Assembly: GCA_041686855.1 (NCBI GenBank)
Contig: JAWLDA010000004.1
Span: 1 to 64,000, forward strand
From: JAWLDA01 sp041686855
GTDB lineage: Bacteria; Bacillota; Limnochordia; DTU080; RSA5
Direction: 5' to 3'
Length of the DNA stretch: 64,000 nt
Under the pieces are notes generated by a model, which saw only the letters and a list, made by a program, of their open reading frames with translations, was not told the origin of the DNA and searched no databases. A program made the translations under genes and the position numbers. Shown here one piece after another: positions 16,787 to 26,380 of this stretch (positions are counted from its first letter, which is position 1; every line of letters begins with the position of its first letter).

Positions 16787-18002
16787 AGAGTCGGGATAGG
16801 CTACGCCACAGCAGGCGTAGCGGCGTCCGTCGCTCGACGTTGGCGCCGGCCCGCAGCGTGACACTCTTGGCCAATGCGCCGTCGACGTACACCTCAAAGC
16901 TGCCCAAGGCTTCCCCTCGCCGAATGGGCGCTTTGAGGCCCTTGTCGAGGCGGAGTTGCGTGGTGATGCCGGAGACCTGTTGGTCGCGGACAATCAGCGA
17001 GATGTCCCGGCCGATCACTGCCACGAGGTCGGACATCGCTCCCGCAATGGGGATGCGGGCGAGGACTTCGCCGCGCTGGGCCAGCGCGACGCGGTGGAAT
17101 TGGTCAAACCCGTAATCGAGGAGTCTCGTCGTATCCCGCCAACGGTTTGAGCTGCCTAATACGACGCTGATCAGCTGCATCCCGTTTTGGGTGGCTGTGG
17201 CGACGAGGCAGTACCCGGCCTGACCCGTGGTCCCCGTTTTGACCCCTTCGAGCCCTTCGTAACTCCAGAGCAAGCGATTCGTGTTCTGCCACGTATCATT
17301 CTCGTATTGGTACGTCTTTTTCGCGACGATCTCTTGAAAGGTCGGATAAAGGAGCGCTGCGCGCGCCAGAATCGCCAAGTCGTAGGCGGTCGAGAAGTGG
17401 CCGGGCTTGTCGAGTCCGTGGGGGTTGACAAACCGGGATCGGGTCGCTCCGAGCTGGGTGGCGCGCGCATTCATGATCTGTGAGAAGGCCGCTTCGCTCC
17501 CCGCGATGTGTTCGGCGACCGCCGTGGCGGCGTCGTTGCCCGAACGTAGAAGGAGGCCGTGAAGGAGGTCTTCCATGCGGATCTTTTGCCCCGTGTACAG
17601 GCGGGCCGTCGATCCCCGCGTCCCCGCCGCTTTGCGGCTTACGGTGACGATATCGTCCAGCTGCGTCAGCTCAAGCGCTAAGATGGCCGTGAGGATCTTC
17701 GTCGTCGAGGCCGGCGCTCGCGTCGCATGGGGCGCTTTGGCGTAGAGGACGGTTCCCGTCACATTCTCAAAGAGGATGGCGGCGTGTGTATCGAGGTGGG
17801 GGCCCTCTTCGTAGTCGTCGAGCCACACCGTCTCCACGTCGGGCTCGAGGGGGATCCAGGCCTGAGCCAGAGGGCCGTCGGCATCGACCGCTTGCGGCTC
17901 CGACGGCCACGCGATCGACCAGACGACGGCGACCCCGAGGACGCAGAGAGCAGCGGCCGCCCACATGAGTGGGAAGTTGAACACTCGGGTAGATCGGGAC
18001 AT
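16752..18002 (-). CDS. Serine-type D-Ala-D-Ala carboxypeptidase (S11, DacF/PBP5 type)
   Basis: Removes the terminal D-alanine of peptidoglycan stem peptides at the outer face of the membrane. The 416-residue protein has an N-terminal membrane segment (about 10-30) and all three catalytic motifs: S99-TT-K102 in APASTTKI, S154-G-N156 in LLRSGNDAAT, and K255-T-G257 in GVKTGTTGQAG. A PBP5 C-terminal beta domain follows (about 310-390). It is the active counterpart of the degenerate paralogue at 13418-14509. ATG 18002 has ggagga eight bases upstream; GTG 18008 is too close to that site. The C-terminal codons run 35 bp into the end of pcrA on the other strand. Confidence 0.92.
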   Translation of the reverse strand: MSRSTRVFNFPLMWAAAALCVLGVAVVWSIAWPSEPQAVDADGPLAQAWIPLEPDVETVWLDDYEEGPHLDTHAAILFENVTGTVLYAKAPHATRAPASTTKILTAILALELTQLDDIVTVSRKAAGTRGSTARLYTGQKIRMEDLLHGLLLRSGNDAATAVAEHIAGSEAAFSQIMNARATQLGATRSRFVNPHGLDKPGHFSTAYDLAILARAALLYPTFQEIVAKKTYQYENDTWQNTNRLLWSYEGLEGVKTGTTGQAGYCLVATATQNGMQLISVVLGSSNRWRDTTRLLDYGFDQFHRVALAQRGEVLARIPIAGAMSDLVAVIGRDISLIVRDQQVSGITTQLRLDKGLKAPIRRGEALGSFEVYVDGALAKSVTLRAGANVERRTPLRLLWRSLSRLFTQAPAAPSQP

Positions 18003-18020
18003 GGGCACTCTCCTCCAGGG

Positions 18021-19022
18021 CTACTCGCGGCCGGTCGGATTCGGCGAGATGCGCAGGCCGTCGAGGATGGAGCTTAGATCGGCGGTGGGGCGTCCATCGG
18101 CATCTGCGATCGGTCGCGTGGCCGGAGCAGGATGGGGGTACGTGCTGAGCTGGCGCGAGAGTCGCTCCTCGTACGAACCTTGTGCCCGGTTCTCCCAAAA
18201 GACGCCGATCGGAATGCGATCGCCCCACTCACTGGCCTTGGCCATAAACGCGCTCGTCTTTTGGGTGAGGCTCTCCTCGCTCTCATCGTCCCGCACGACG
18301 GGGTCGTACCCTTCATCCGCCAAATGGTAGAGCCGGGAGCCACTCGCGCTCTCCTGATCGCGGGCGGCAAACCAATCCTTTGTGTGGAGATTGTTGTACG
18401 TTGGACACGGCTGGAGCACGTCCAAGAATGCCAGACCCGGGTGCGCGATCGCTTGGGAGACCAGATGGGCGAGGCCTTTCACGTCGAAGGCGTACCCTCG
18501 TCCGACCCAGGTGTACCCCGAGGCAAGCGCCATGAGAAGTGGATTCACCCGCCCTTGTGTTGTGGGTGATGGCAGAGCCTTGGTTTGCATTCCCAAAGGT
18601 AGCGTCGGCGAGGCCTGGCCCTTGGTCAATCCGTACACTTCGTTGTTGAAGAAGATGTACGTCAGTTCGACGTTGCGGCGCCCCGCGCCGACGAAGTGGC
18701 CCGCGCCAATCCCGAGGCCGTCGCCGTCACCACCGACGACGACGACCGTCAGCTCGGGATTGGCCAACTTGGCGCCGGTGGCGAAAGGGAGCACTCGCCC
18801 GTGCAGTGTGCTCACGCCGTAGGTGTTGACGTAGTACTGGGTCTTGCCTGAACACCCGATCCCGCCGAAAATGGCGAGTTGGTGGCGCGGCCGGCCGAGT
18901 CCGGCGAGGGCCTGATGGAGCGCGCTGAGGATCCCGAAGTCTCCGCATCCGGGACACCAGTCGACACTCTGTTCCACCTTGAGATCACGTGGGCGAAGGT
19001 GCGCCTCGTGGCGCTTACTCAC
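18021..19022 (-). CDS. 2-oxoacid:ferredoxin oxidoreductase, beta subunit (KorB-like)
   Basis: Thiamine-diphosphate subunit of a ferredoxin oxidoreductase that decarboxylates a 2-oxoacid, most likely 2-oxoglutarate, to the acyl-CoA. In 333 residues it shows WCPGCGDFG (22-30), GGIGCSGKTQYY, the ThDP motif VVVVGGDGDGLGIGAGH and FFNNEVYGLTKGQASPT. The C-terminal conserved cysteine lies in DVLQPCPTYNN, typical of the KorB family. GTG start with aaaggatgacc upstream. It lies 47 bases downstream of the alpha subunit gene on the same strand, clearly one operon. Substrate assignment rests on family resemblance. Confidence 0.9.
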   Translation of the reverse strand: MSKRHEAHLRPRDLKVEQSVDWCPGCGDFGILSALHQALAGLGRPRHQLAIFGGIGCSGKTQYYVNTYGVSTLHGRVLPFATGAKLANPELTVVVVGGDGDGLGIGAGHFVGAGRRNVELTYIFFNNEVYGLTKGQASPTLPLGMQTKALPSPTTQGRVNPLLMALASGYTWVGRGYAFDVKGLAHLVSQAIAHPGLAFLDVLQPCPTYNNLHTKDWFAARDQESASGSRLYHLADEGYDPVVRDDESEESLTQKTSAFMAKASEWGDRIPIGVFWENRAQGSYEERLSRQLSTYPHPAPATRPIADADGRPTADLSSILDGLRISPNPTGRE

Positions 19023-19069
19023 CGCAGGTCATCCTTTCTGAAGCGTGTTCGAGAAGGCGCTGTCCTGTA

Positions 19070-21028
19070 CTACTCAAATGGGTTACGAATCACCAGTCGG
19101 TCGGGGGCGTCCCCAGAGCAAACGTGAGAGAGCGCCCGGTACACTTCGTCCCCGGCAAAGGGCCGCCCGTTGTACTTCACGATGAGGTGATCAACCTCGA
19201 TGCCGGTCTCGCGGCGCAGGAGGCGGGCAAACTGTCCCGTATGGTTTAACTCGACCACAACGATCCGATCGGTTTGGGCGGCGACAGCCTCAACGGCACG
19301 GCCAGGGAAGGGGGCGAGGAGGCGGATGTGGGCGAGGCGACACGCCAAACCTACTTTGTCGAGTCGCTCGATCGCCTCTAGGAGAGCGCCCTTGGTCGAG
19401 CCCCAGCTCAAGATCGTGACCGGCGCATTCTCGGCGCCATAGAGTTTCACCGCCTCCGTCTGTGGGATCTCGTCCCCTGCAGCGGCGAACTTGCGTGCCC
19501 GCTTCTCCATCTGACGCTCCCGTTCTGTCGGATCCTCCGTCACGCGTCCCTCTTCGGTGTGCTCTCCGCCGGTGAGCCAGTGTTCGCCGCCCGGTTGACC
19601 CAGGACCGCCCGCGTCGAAATCCCGCTGGGCGTCTGCCCAAACCGCACGTACGTCTGTTGCGCCGCCGGTTCGCCGGGAGTGGGGGAGTAGCGTGCGCCT
19701 CGATCGATCGAGACCGCCTCGACCGGCAGGGCGCAGAGCGACAGCGTGGTCGAGGCGAGCGCCTTGTCGAGGAGGTGAATCACCGGGAGTTGATAACGTT
19801 CCGCGTAATTAAAGGCCTCCGCGGCGTCGGTGAACGCCTCCTCGATGTCTCCCGAAGCGAGCACGATCCGGCCGAACTCTCCGTGGCCGGCATGCAGTGC
19901 GAACTCCAGATCACCCTGTTCGGTCCGTGTAGGCAACCCCGTCGACGGCCCCCCGCGCTGATAGAGTGTGATGACGACGGGCACCTCGTTAATGCCCGCC
20001 CATCCGAGTCCTTCCGCCATTAGCGAGAAGCCCGGCCCCGACGTCGCCGTAGCGCAGCGGGCGCCTGTCAGCGCGGCGCCTATGGCCATGGTGACGGCGG
20101 CGAGTTCGTCCTCTGTTTGGACGACGACGACGTCTCCTACATCGCCGGAGCGTAGCGGGAGTTTGCAATGGGCTTCGATGAAGAGACTCTCATCCGTTGC
20201 GGGTGAGATCGGGTAGTAGGTTTGAAAGGTAAGGCCGCCCGCAAGCTTGCCCAGAGCCGTCGCTTGGCTCCCCGTAATGAGGAGCCGCTCCTCACGATCC
20301 GTCTCAGGCAGCGGCGAAAGAGAGAGGTCCCAGTCGCCCCCGTTGGCACGGAGATGATCGTGCGCAAACGTGAAAGCGAGGTCGACCGCCGCGTCGTTGA
20401 GGCCGATCACTTTGGGGCGATCGGCAAAGGTTGCACGGATGCCGGCGCGCACACACTCGGCCGGATAACCCAACAGGGCGGAAGCGAGGGAGACCGCCAA
20501 CGTGTTGAGCGTCCGTTCGGCCGTCGCGGCGCCGACGCCCACTGACTGTGCGAGCTCTCGCATGAGACTTTTATACGGTACTTGAAAGGTGTGGACGCCG
20601 CGCTCCGCGGCCAACTGCAGGAGTCCCCTGGTGCTCGCAGGGAGTTGGCGCTGGGCGAGTCGCTCGGTGAGGAGCTCGTTCACCGCTTTGTCGAGGAATG
20701 GCAGCTCGCCGAGGTCGACGTCGGCGCAGCGTTCGTCGTAAAGGATCGCGCCTCGTTCGCTCACGTTGACGGCGTGGCGGGCGAGTGTCTCCGCATCGAG
20801 CGCGGTCAGGAGGTCGACGTGGCTGCGATGTGAGCGCAGAGGCGCTGACGCAACCCGCACGTCGAAGTAACTGTGTCGCCCCATGATGTTCGAGTAGTAC
20901 TCGCGGCGGCCGTGCACGTGCAGTCCGCCGGTGGCCGCGGCGCGCGCGAAGATGCCGGCGGCGGTGTCTACACCACTCCCTTGGGGTCCGCCGATTCGCC
21001 AGGCAATGTCATCTTGGTGCGTCGACAT
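19070..21028 (-). CDS. 2-oxoacid:ferredoxin oxidoreductase, fused gamma-alpha subunit (KorA-like)
   Basis: Partner of the KorB-like subunit. The 652-residue chain begins with a gamma domain (about 1-190, opening IAWRIGGPQGSGVDTAAGIF). The alpha pyrimidine-binding domain follows (about 220-480, with GSQATALGKLAGG, YYPISPATDE and TATSGPGFSLMAEGLGWA). It ends with the domain II region (VEAVAAQTDRIVVVELNHTGQFARLLRRETG). No 4Fe-4S ferredoxin motif is present, as expected for this two-subunit type. ATG 21028 is preferred over upstream in-frame codons because ggaggg lies five bases before it and the domain starts immediately. Confidence 0.9.
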   Translation of the reverse strand: MSTHQDDIAWRIGGPQGSGVDTAAGIFARAAATGGLHVHGRREYYSNIMGRHSYFDVRVASAPLRSHRSHVDLLTALDAETLARHAVNVSERGAILYDERCADVDLGELPFLDKAVNELLTERLAQRQLPASTRGLLQLAAERGVHTFQVPYKSLMRELAQSVGVGAATAERTLNTLAVSLASALLGYPAECVRAGIRATFADRPKVIGLNDAAVDLAFTFAHDHLRANGGDWDLSLSPLPETDREERLLITGSQATALGKLAGGLTFQTYYPISPATDESLFIEAHCKLPLRSGDVGDVVVVQTEDELAAVTMAIGAALTGARCATATSGPGFSLMAEGLGWAGINEVPVVITLYQRGGPSTGLPTRTEQGDLEFALHAGHGEFGRIVLASGDIEEAFTDAAEAFNYAERYQLPVIHLLDKALASTTLSLCALPVEAVSIDRGARYSPTPGEPAAQQTYVRFGQTPSGISTRAVLGQPGGEHWLTGGEHTEEGRVTEDPTERERQMEKRARKFAAAGDEIPQTEAVKLYGAENAPVTILSWGSTKGALLEAIERLDKVGLACRLAHIRLLAPFPGRAVEAVAAQTDRIVVVELNHTGQFARLLRRETGIEVDHLIVKYNGRPFAGDEVYRALSHVCSGDAPDRLVIRNPFE

Positions 21029-21148
21029 GTGTACCCTCCGTCCCTTTTGACTAACGGCGCTCACGTCCATGTGTATGACAATGAGCGTGTTCCATAAACC
21101 CGTTTTTCTCAAAAGGAACGAACGGAGTTGACTCTTTTAGCCTGCCGC

Positions 21149-24100
21149 TTAGCGAGCCTCGGGGAGCGTGACGCCGGCGTCGGGGAGCGCCGGTCGGGGC
21201 GCACGGTCCGTGCGCACGCGCTCTGCCAATGCAACCGCAGGGTGCAAGACATCCAGGCCCATGCCGTGAGCGATTTGCGAGGCGCATGAGGCGCCGGGGG
21301 CGACGATCACGGCGTCCGTGTACGGTTCGAGCTTTTTGAAAAGGAGGCGGCCGATGGCCATGCTCATCTCGTAATGCTCGGCCTCGTAGCCGAAGCTTCC
21401 GGCCATGCCGCAGCAGCCGCTGTCCACCGTTACAACATCAAACCCGGCCGCACTTAGGAGGTTGGGGGCGTGACCCTCTTTCTTAAGAGCCTTTTGGTGA
21501 CAGTGCCCGTGGTAGACGGCCTTGGGGGCGGAGGGTGTCTCGTGATACTCGAGGTTGAGCGCTCCTCGGCGCCGCAGGGTGTCAAGGTACTCCATAATCT
21601 CAAAGGTGTGGCCGACCAGTTCGGTCGGAGGATGGGTGAGCAGGTCGGCGTACTCGTCCTGAAAGGCGGAGACGCACGACGGCTCGATGCCGACGATCTC
21701 CCATCCGGAACGTACGGCTTCGACGAGGTGCGCTGCGGTCTTTTCGGCTTGGCTCTTTGCCAGATCCAGGATGCCTTTCGACAGCGCCGGCCTTCCACAG
21801 CAACTCAGGGGAGTGGGTTCGACGTAGACACCTGTCGCCTCGAGCAAGGTGACGGCCGCTCGACCGATCTCAGGGTGATTGTGGTTGGTGTGACAGTCGA
21901 CAAAGAGCTTCACCTTGGCCGGCGCCCGCTCCGGGTCGACACCCGGAGTGCGTCGCTTAAACCACGTCATGAGCGTCTGGCGCTCAAAGTAAGGGAGTGG
22001 CCGGTGGCGAGTGATGCCGAGGAGGCGCTCCAGGAGCGCGCCGCTTCCCGGTAGACGGGCCAAGCTGTTGGAGAGGGGGGCGAAGGCGCTGCCGAAGCGA
22101 CCCAAAACGTCAACCCGCGAAAAGAGCCGTTCACGCAAGGAAATCCCCGCCTGCTGGTGGTACAGGTGCTTCATCTCGCTCTTCATTTTGGCGAGGTCCA
22201 CCTGGCTGGGGCAGTCGCGTTTACACCCTTTACACCCGATGCACAGGTCGAGCACCTCGTGCTGAAACTCGGGGCTGTTCAACACGTCTTCGGGAAGGGT
22301 GCCGCGAATCGCCTCCCGCAGCATGTTGGCGCGCCCGCGCGTGCTCGTGATCTCCTCCTCTGCGGCTCGAAAGGTGGGGCACATCACGCCGCCGTCAAGC
22401 GTACGACACCCGGCGCAGCCGTGACACAGCTCGACCATCCCTTGGAAGCCGTTCTCGTTCTCCCAGCGCAGTTGTGGGGTGAAGTCGAGCGGTTGGTTGG
22501 TCGCTTCGAGCTCAGGGGAGTAGCGCAGATGCTCGGTCATCTCAGTCGGGTGATCGTCACGGTAGACGACCTGGCCGGGGTTGAGCATCCACGTGGGATC
22601 AAAGGCCTCTTTCAGCTCGAGGAAGGCCTGCCACAGGCGCTCGCCGTACATGACGCGATTCCATTGGGTGCGCGTCCGACCGTCGCCGTGTTCGCCGCTG
22701 AGCGCGCCTTCGTACTTGATGACGAGCTGGGTGACGGCAGCGGCAATCGAACGGATGCGCTCCAGGTCGCGCTTGGTCTTGGTGCTGATGAGCGGTCGTA
22801 CGTGAAGGACGCCCGGACCGGCGTGCGCGTAAAAGGAGGCGTAGGTCTCATGCGCCTCCAGGATTTGCTGAAACTCGGCCACGTACTCCGCCAATCGCTC
22901 CGGCGGAATGGCGGCGTCCTCAACAAACGGGATATGTTTCTCATCCGACGTGCGGGAGAGGAGGATGGGCAATCCGGCCGCCCGCAGAGACCACACGCGC
23001 CGTTTCTCATCGCTCGTCGACGGTCGCATGTGTGCGATGGCCCGCCCCGTCCCCTCTTCGGACCGGACGTACGTCCGCACCAGCTCCTGTGTGCGCTGAT
23101 CGGCTTCGGATTGAGTGTCGCCGTAGTACTCCACGACGAGAGCGGCGCCTGTGCCCTCGGGCACTCGGTCCACCAAGTCGGCGAACTCGCTCGTCTTGGC
23201 GGCCAAACCAAGCATCACGTCGTCCATCACTTCCACGGCGGCGGCGCCCGTCTTGACGATCCCCGGTACGTCAATCATGGCGTCGACGAGGGAGGCGTAG
23301 GAGAGGAGGGCCAGAGAGGTCGCGTTGGGAATCGGTTCGAGCCTCAGCGTCGCTTTGACGACCACACCGAGCGTCCCTTCGCTCCCCGCCATCAGGCGGG
23401 CGAGGTTGATCGAGTCGCCTTGAATCAATCGGGAGAGGTTGTAGCCGCTCGCGTTTCGCTTGATCTTGGGGTAGCGGGCCTCAATTTCAGGGCCGTGTCG
23501 CTCCAGGATGGAGGCGACTTTGTCGTAGAGCTCTCCTTCGCGCCCCGGCGCCCGACGCTTTTCAGGCAATTGATCGAGCGGCACTTCGCCGAAGGTGACG
23601 CGCGAGCCATCGTCGAGGATCACGTCGACAGAGTCGATGTACGCGTCGGTCATGCCGTAGACAAGAGAGTGCGCGCCGCTGGCGTTGTTGCCTATGGCTC
23701 CCCCTACGGCGCTTCGGTTCCCAGAGGCTGGATCCGGAGCGAACTTCAGTCCGTGGGATGCCAACTGCCGATTCAATTCGGCTAAAACCACGCCGGGTTC
23801 GACGTCCACGGTACGTGCGACGGGGTCGATAGCGAGCACGCGATTCATGTAGCGGGTGAAGTCGAGGACGACGGCTTCGTTGACGGCTTGCCCCGCGAGA
23901 GAGGTGCCGGCCCCGCGCGGCAGGATGGCGATGCCCCGCTCATGTGCGAACGCACAGAGCTGCGCGACATCCTCGGCTGTTTTGGGCAACACTACTCCGA
24001 CAGGCTCAACTCGATAGATACTGGCGTCGGTCGCGTACAGCGTGCGTGTGAACGCGTCGAAGCGGATGTCGCCCTTGATCCGCCGCGTGAGTTCGCGGAC

Positions 24101-24160
24101 AATCTCGTCGTGAGCCGCCCGGCCGCCAACAAAGTCGTAAGAAGGAGTGGTCCGTGCCAT
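21149..24160 (-). CDS. FAD-linked dehydrogenase fused to Fe-S / CCG-domain protein (YdiJ/GlcDF type)
   Basis: A 1003-residue fusion. Residues about 15-530 form a PCMH-type FAD-binding and FAD-linked oxidase C-terminal domain (LPRGAGTSLAGQAV, GGAIGNNASGAHSLVYG, GEHGDGRTRTQW). Then come two ferredoxin-like clusters (CHGCAGCR near 600 and CIGCKGCKRDCP near 670) and two cysteine-rich CCG domains (SCCGRPALSKG and SGCCGMAGSFG). E. coli YdiJ, of the same length and layout, is a D-2-hydroxyglutarate dehydrogenase; D-lactate and glycolate enzymes share the fold. Its place upstream of the KorAB genes makes a 2-hydroxyacid feeding 2-oxoglutarate plausible, but that is inference. ATG 24160 has ggag ten bases upstream; GTG 24184 is the alternative. 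No clear promoter was recognised. Confidence 0.88.
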   Translation of the reverse strand: MARTTPSYDFVGGRAAHDEIVRELTRRIKGDIRFDAFTRTLYATDASIYRVEPVGVVLPKTAEDVAQLCAFAHERGIAILPRGAGTSLAGQAVNEAVVLDFTRYMNRVLAIDPVARTVDVEPGVVLAELNRQLASHGLKFAPDPASGNRSAVGGAIGNNASGAHSLVYGMTDAYIDSVDVILDDGSRVTFGEVPLDQLPEKRRAPGREGELYDKVASILERHGPEIEARYPKIKRNASGYNLSRLIQGDSINLARLMAGSEGTLGVVVKATLRLEPIPNATSLALLSYASLVDAMIDVPGIVKTGAAAVEVMDDVMLGLAAKTSEFADLVDRVPEGTGAALVVEYYGDTQSEADQRTQELVRTYVRSEEGTGRAIAHMRPSTSDEKRRVWSLRAAGLPILLSRTSDEKHIPFVEDAAIPPERLAEYVAEFQQILEAHETYASFYAHAGPGVLHVRPLISTKTKRDLERIRSIAAAVTQLVIKYEGALSGEHGDGRTRTQWNRVMYGERLWQAFLELKEAFDPTWMLNPGQVVYRDDHPTEMTEHLRYSPELEATNQPLDFTPQLRWENENGFQGMVELCHGCAGCRTLDGGVMCPTFRAAEEEITSTRGRANMLREAIRGTLPEDVLNSPEFQHEVLDLCIGCKGCKRDCPSQVDLAKMKSEMKHLYHQQAGISLRERLFSRVDVLGRFGSAFAPLSNSLARLPGSGALLERLLGITRHRPLPYFERQTLMTWFKRRTPGVDPERAPAKVKLFVDCHTNHNHPEIGRAAVTLLEATGVYVEPTPLSCCGRPALSKGILDLAKSQAEKTAAHLVEAVRSGWEIVGIEPSCVSAFQDEYADLLTHPPTELVGHTFEIMEYLDTLRRRGALNLEYHETPSAPKAVYHGHCHQKALKKEGHAPNLLSAAGFDVVTVDSGCCGMAGSFGYEAEHYEMSMAIGRLLFKKLEPYTDAVIVAPGASCASQIAHGMGLDVLHPAVALAERVRTDRAPRPALPDAGVTLPEAR

Positions 24161-24354
24161 CGTATACCGTCTCCGTTTCGTCACTCGTCAACATCGTATG
24201 AGAATCTGATAAGGAGTCTTGCAATCCTTTAAGAGATACTTTCGAAGGACGGAGGAAGGCTCCCTGCCTCCAAGGCGCTCCAAGACAGGATTGTCGTCTC
24301 TCGTGTGGAACGGTAAACCAGGTTTGATGCAAGGTTTTTCGAGGGGGAGATTCA

Positions 24355-26373
24355 TTGGCATCACGCGATGTGGCCGAGCGCGCCCGTTATCTGAGGGAGA
24401 GCCTACACGAGCACAATCACCGCTATTTCGTCCTCGACGCTCCGTCGATCAGTGACGCGGCGTACGATGCGCTCCTGCGTGAGCTCATCCAAATCGAGTC
24501 GGAACACCCTGAGCTGGTCACCCCTGATTCGCCGACACAACGAGTGGGCGCCCCTCCCCTGGCGGCCTTTGAGACGGTGCGTCATCGCGTGCCGATGATG
24601 AGTCTAGCCAACGCGTTCGACGAAGACGAGTTGCGTGCCTTTGATCAGCGCGTCCGGCGCGCCCTTGAAGACGATGCGGTCGAGTACGTCGCCGAGCTCA
24701 AGATTGACGGTGTCGCCATCACTTTGTCGTACGAGGACGGCCTCTTCACGCGGGGCGCCACTCGGGGCGACGGCGTCGAGGGCGAAGACGTGACGCAAAA
24801 TCTACGCACGGTAGGCTCCATCCCCATGCGGTTGAACCGCCCGTACACCTTAGACGTCCGCGGCGAAGTGTTCATGAGCAAGGCAGGCTTTAGCGCGCTC
24901 AACGAGCGGCGCGAGGCAGAGGGGAGCCCTCTCTTTGCCAATCCGCGCAACGCGTCGGCCGGTTCGCTGCGCCAACTCGATCCCCAGGTCACTGCGGGGC
25001 GGCCGCTGGACGGTTTCTTCTATCAGATCGGGTTCATTGATGAGGCGACCTTCGACGAGGCGCGCCCCCAGACTCATTGGGAGTCGTTGGAGCTGTTGCG
25101 TACGCTCGGTCTCAAGGTGAACCCCAACGCGACGCTCTGCCACGACATCGAGGCGGTGATCGAGTACTGCCGGAAGTGGTCCGAGGAGCGGCCGGAGCTG
25201 CCCTACGAGATTGATGGTGTCGTCGTCAAAGTGAACCGACTCGCGGCGCACGAACGCTTAGGGGCGACCGCCAAGACCCCGCGCTGGGCGACGGCGTACA
25301 AATTCCCGGCGGAGCAGGCTGTCACGGTCGTCGAAGAGATCGGCGTCAACGTGGGACGGACCGGGGCGGTGACGCCCATGGCGTTCTTGCGACCCGTCCG
25401 AGTGGCGGGGACGACGGTGAGCCGGGCGACGTTGCACAACGAGGATTTCATCCGCCAGAAAGATATCCGGATCGGCGACACCGTGGTGATCCAAAAGGCC
25501 GGGGACATCATTCCTGAAGTGGTGCGGGTCGATCTCGCCAAGCGGACCGGAGACGAGCGAATCTTTACCATGCCCACGGAGTGTCCCGACTGTGGTGGGC
25601 TTGTCGTCCGACCTGAGGGGGAGGCCGTCGCGCGCTGTGTCAACTCGGAGTGTCCCGCGCAACTCGTCGAAGGGCTGGTTCACTTCGCCTCCCGAGCCGC
25701 AATGGACATCGAGGGCCTGGGACCGGCTGTCGCGACGGCGCTGGTGGAGAAGGGGTACGTGCGAAACGTCGCCGATTTGTACCGGCTGACGATGGAACAG
25801 ATCGCCGGGCTGGAGCGCATGGGCGAGAAGTCCGCATCCAACCTGCTCGCCGCCTTGGAAACGAGCAAGGAGCGGGGGTTTGCTCGCCTCTTGTACGCCC
25901 TTGGGGTCCGTCATGTCGGTGCAGGCACGGCCGCCGCGCTCGCTGAACACTTCGGCTCGATGGAAGCGCTGATGAGAAGCGACGTCGAGCAGCTCGAGTC
26001 GGTCCCTGACGTCGGGCCCAAAGTGGCCGAGAGCGTGGTGGCGTACTTTAGTGAGCCGCAAAATCAACGACTGGTCCGTGAACTCGGGGAGGCCGGGGTG
26101 CGCCTGATGGAGGAGGCCTCGGTCGCCGAAGGACCGAAACCATTAGAAGGCAAGCGATTTGTGCTCACCGGCACCCTGGCGGGCATGAGTCGCTCGGAAG
26201 CCGAAGAGAAGATTCGTGCGCTGGGGGGCCTCACATCCGGCTCGGTGAGTCGCAAGACCGACTACGTTGTCGTCGGCGAGAATCCGGGCTCAAAGGCGGA
26301 GAAAGCCCGCGACTTGGGCGTGGCCATCATTGATGAGGCAGAGCTCAGCGCGCTACTTGACGAGAAGGAATGA
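24355..26373 (+). CDS. ligA: NAD-dependent DNA ligase
   Basis: Seals nicks in replication and repair using NAD. The 672-residue length is normal. Domains in order: Ia (about 1-70), adenylation domain with the lysine nucleophile in YVAELKIDG (K116), OB fold, a four-cysteine zinc finger (CPDC...CVNSEC, near 405-430), helix-hairpin-helix repeats (GLGPAVATALVEKG, LERMGEKSASNLL) and a C-terminal BRCT domain (GKRFVLTGTLAGMSR, GGLTSGSVSRKTDYVV). TTG 24355 has gagggggag just upstream. It is separated by 195 bp from the divergent minus-strand dehydrogenase gene and leads directly into gatC. Confidence 0.96.
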   Translation: MASRDVAERARYLRESLHEHNHRYFVLDAPSISDAAYDALLRELIQIESEHPELVTPDSPTQRVGAPPLAAFETVRHRVPMMSLANAFDEDELRAFDQRVRRALEDDAVEYVAELKIDGVAITLSYEDGLFTRGATRGDGVEGEDVTQNLRTVGSIPMRLNRPYTLDVRGEVFMSKAGFSALNERREAEGSPLFANPRNASAGSLRQLDPQVTAGRPLDGFFYQIGFIDEATFDEARPQTHWESLELLRTLGLKVNPNATLCHDIEAVIEYCRKWSEERPELPYEIDGVVVKVNRLAAHERLGATAKTPRWATAYKFPAEQAVTVVEEIGVNVGRTGAVTPMAFLRPVRVAGTTVSRATLHNEDFIRQKDIRIGDTVVIQKAGDIIPEVVRVDLAKRTGDERIFTMPTECPDCGGLVVRPEGEAVARCVNSECPAQLVEGLVHFASRAAMDIEGLGPAVATALVEKGYVRNVADLYRLTMEQIAGLERMGEKSASNLLAALETSKERGFARLLYALGVRHVGAGTAAALAEHFGSMEALMRSDVEQLESVPDVGPKVAESVVAYFSEPQNQRLVRELGEAGVRLMEEASVAEGPKPLEGKRFVLTGTLAGMSRSEAEEKIRALGGLTSGSVSRKTDYVVVGENPGSKAEKARDLGVAIIDEAELSALLDEKE

Positions 26374-26380
26374 ATCAACA

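Noticed and set aside
22157..23785. 542-codon plus-strand open frame opposite the FAD/Fe-S dehydrogenase gene
   Set aside because: It is a mirror of a GC-rich gene whose protein has clear domains on the minus strand; the plus-strand translation is rich in Arg, Gly and Val with no recognisable domain.
24185..24354. Divergent promoters between the dehydrogenase gene and ligA
   Set aside because: Candidate TTGCAA boxes exist in both directions but none has a -10 at 16-19 bp, so no promoter was annotated in this stretch.
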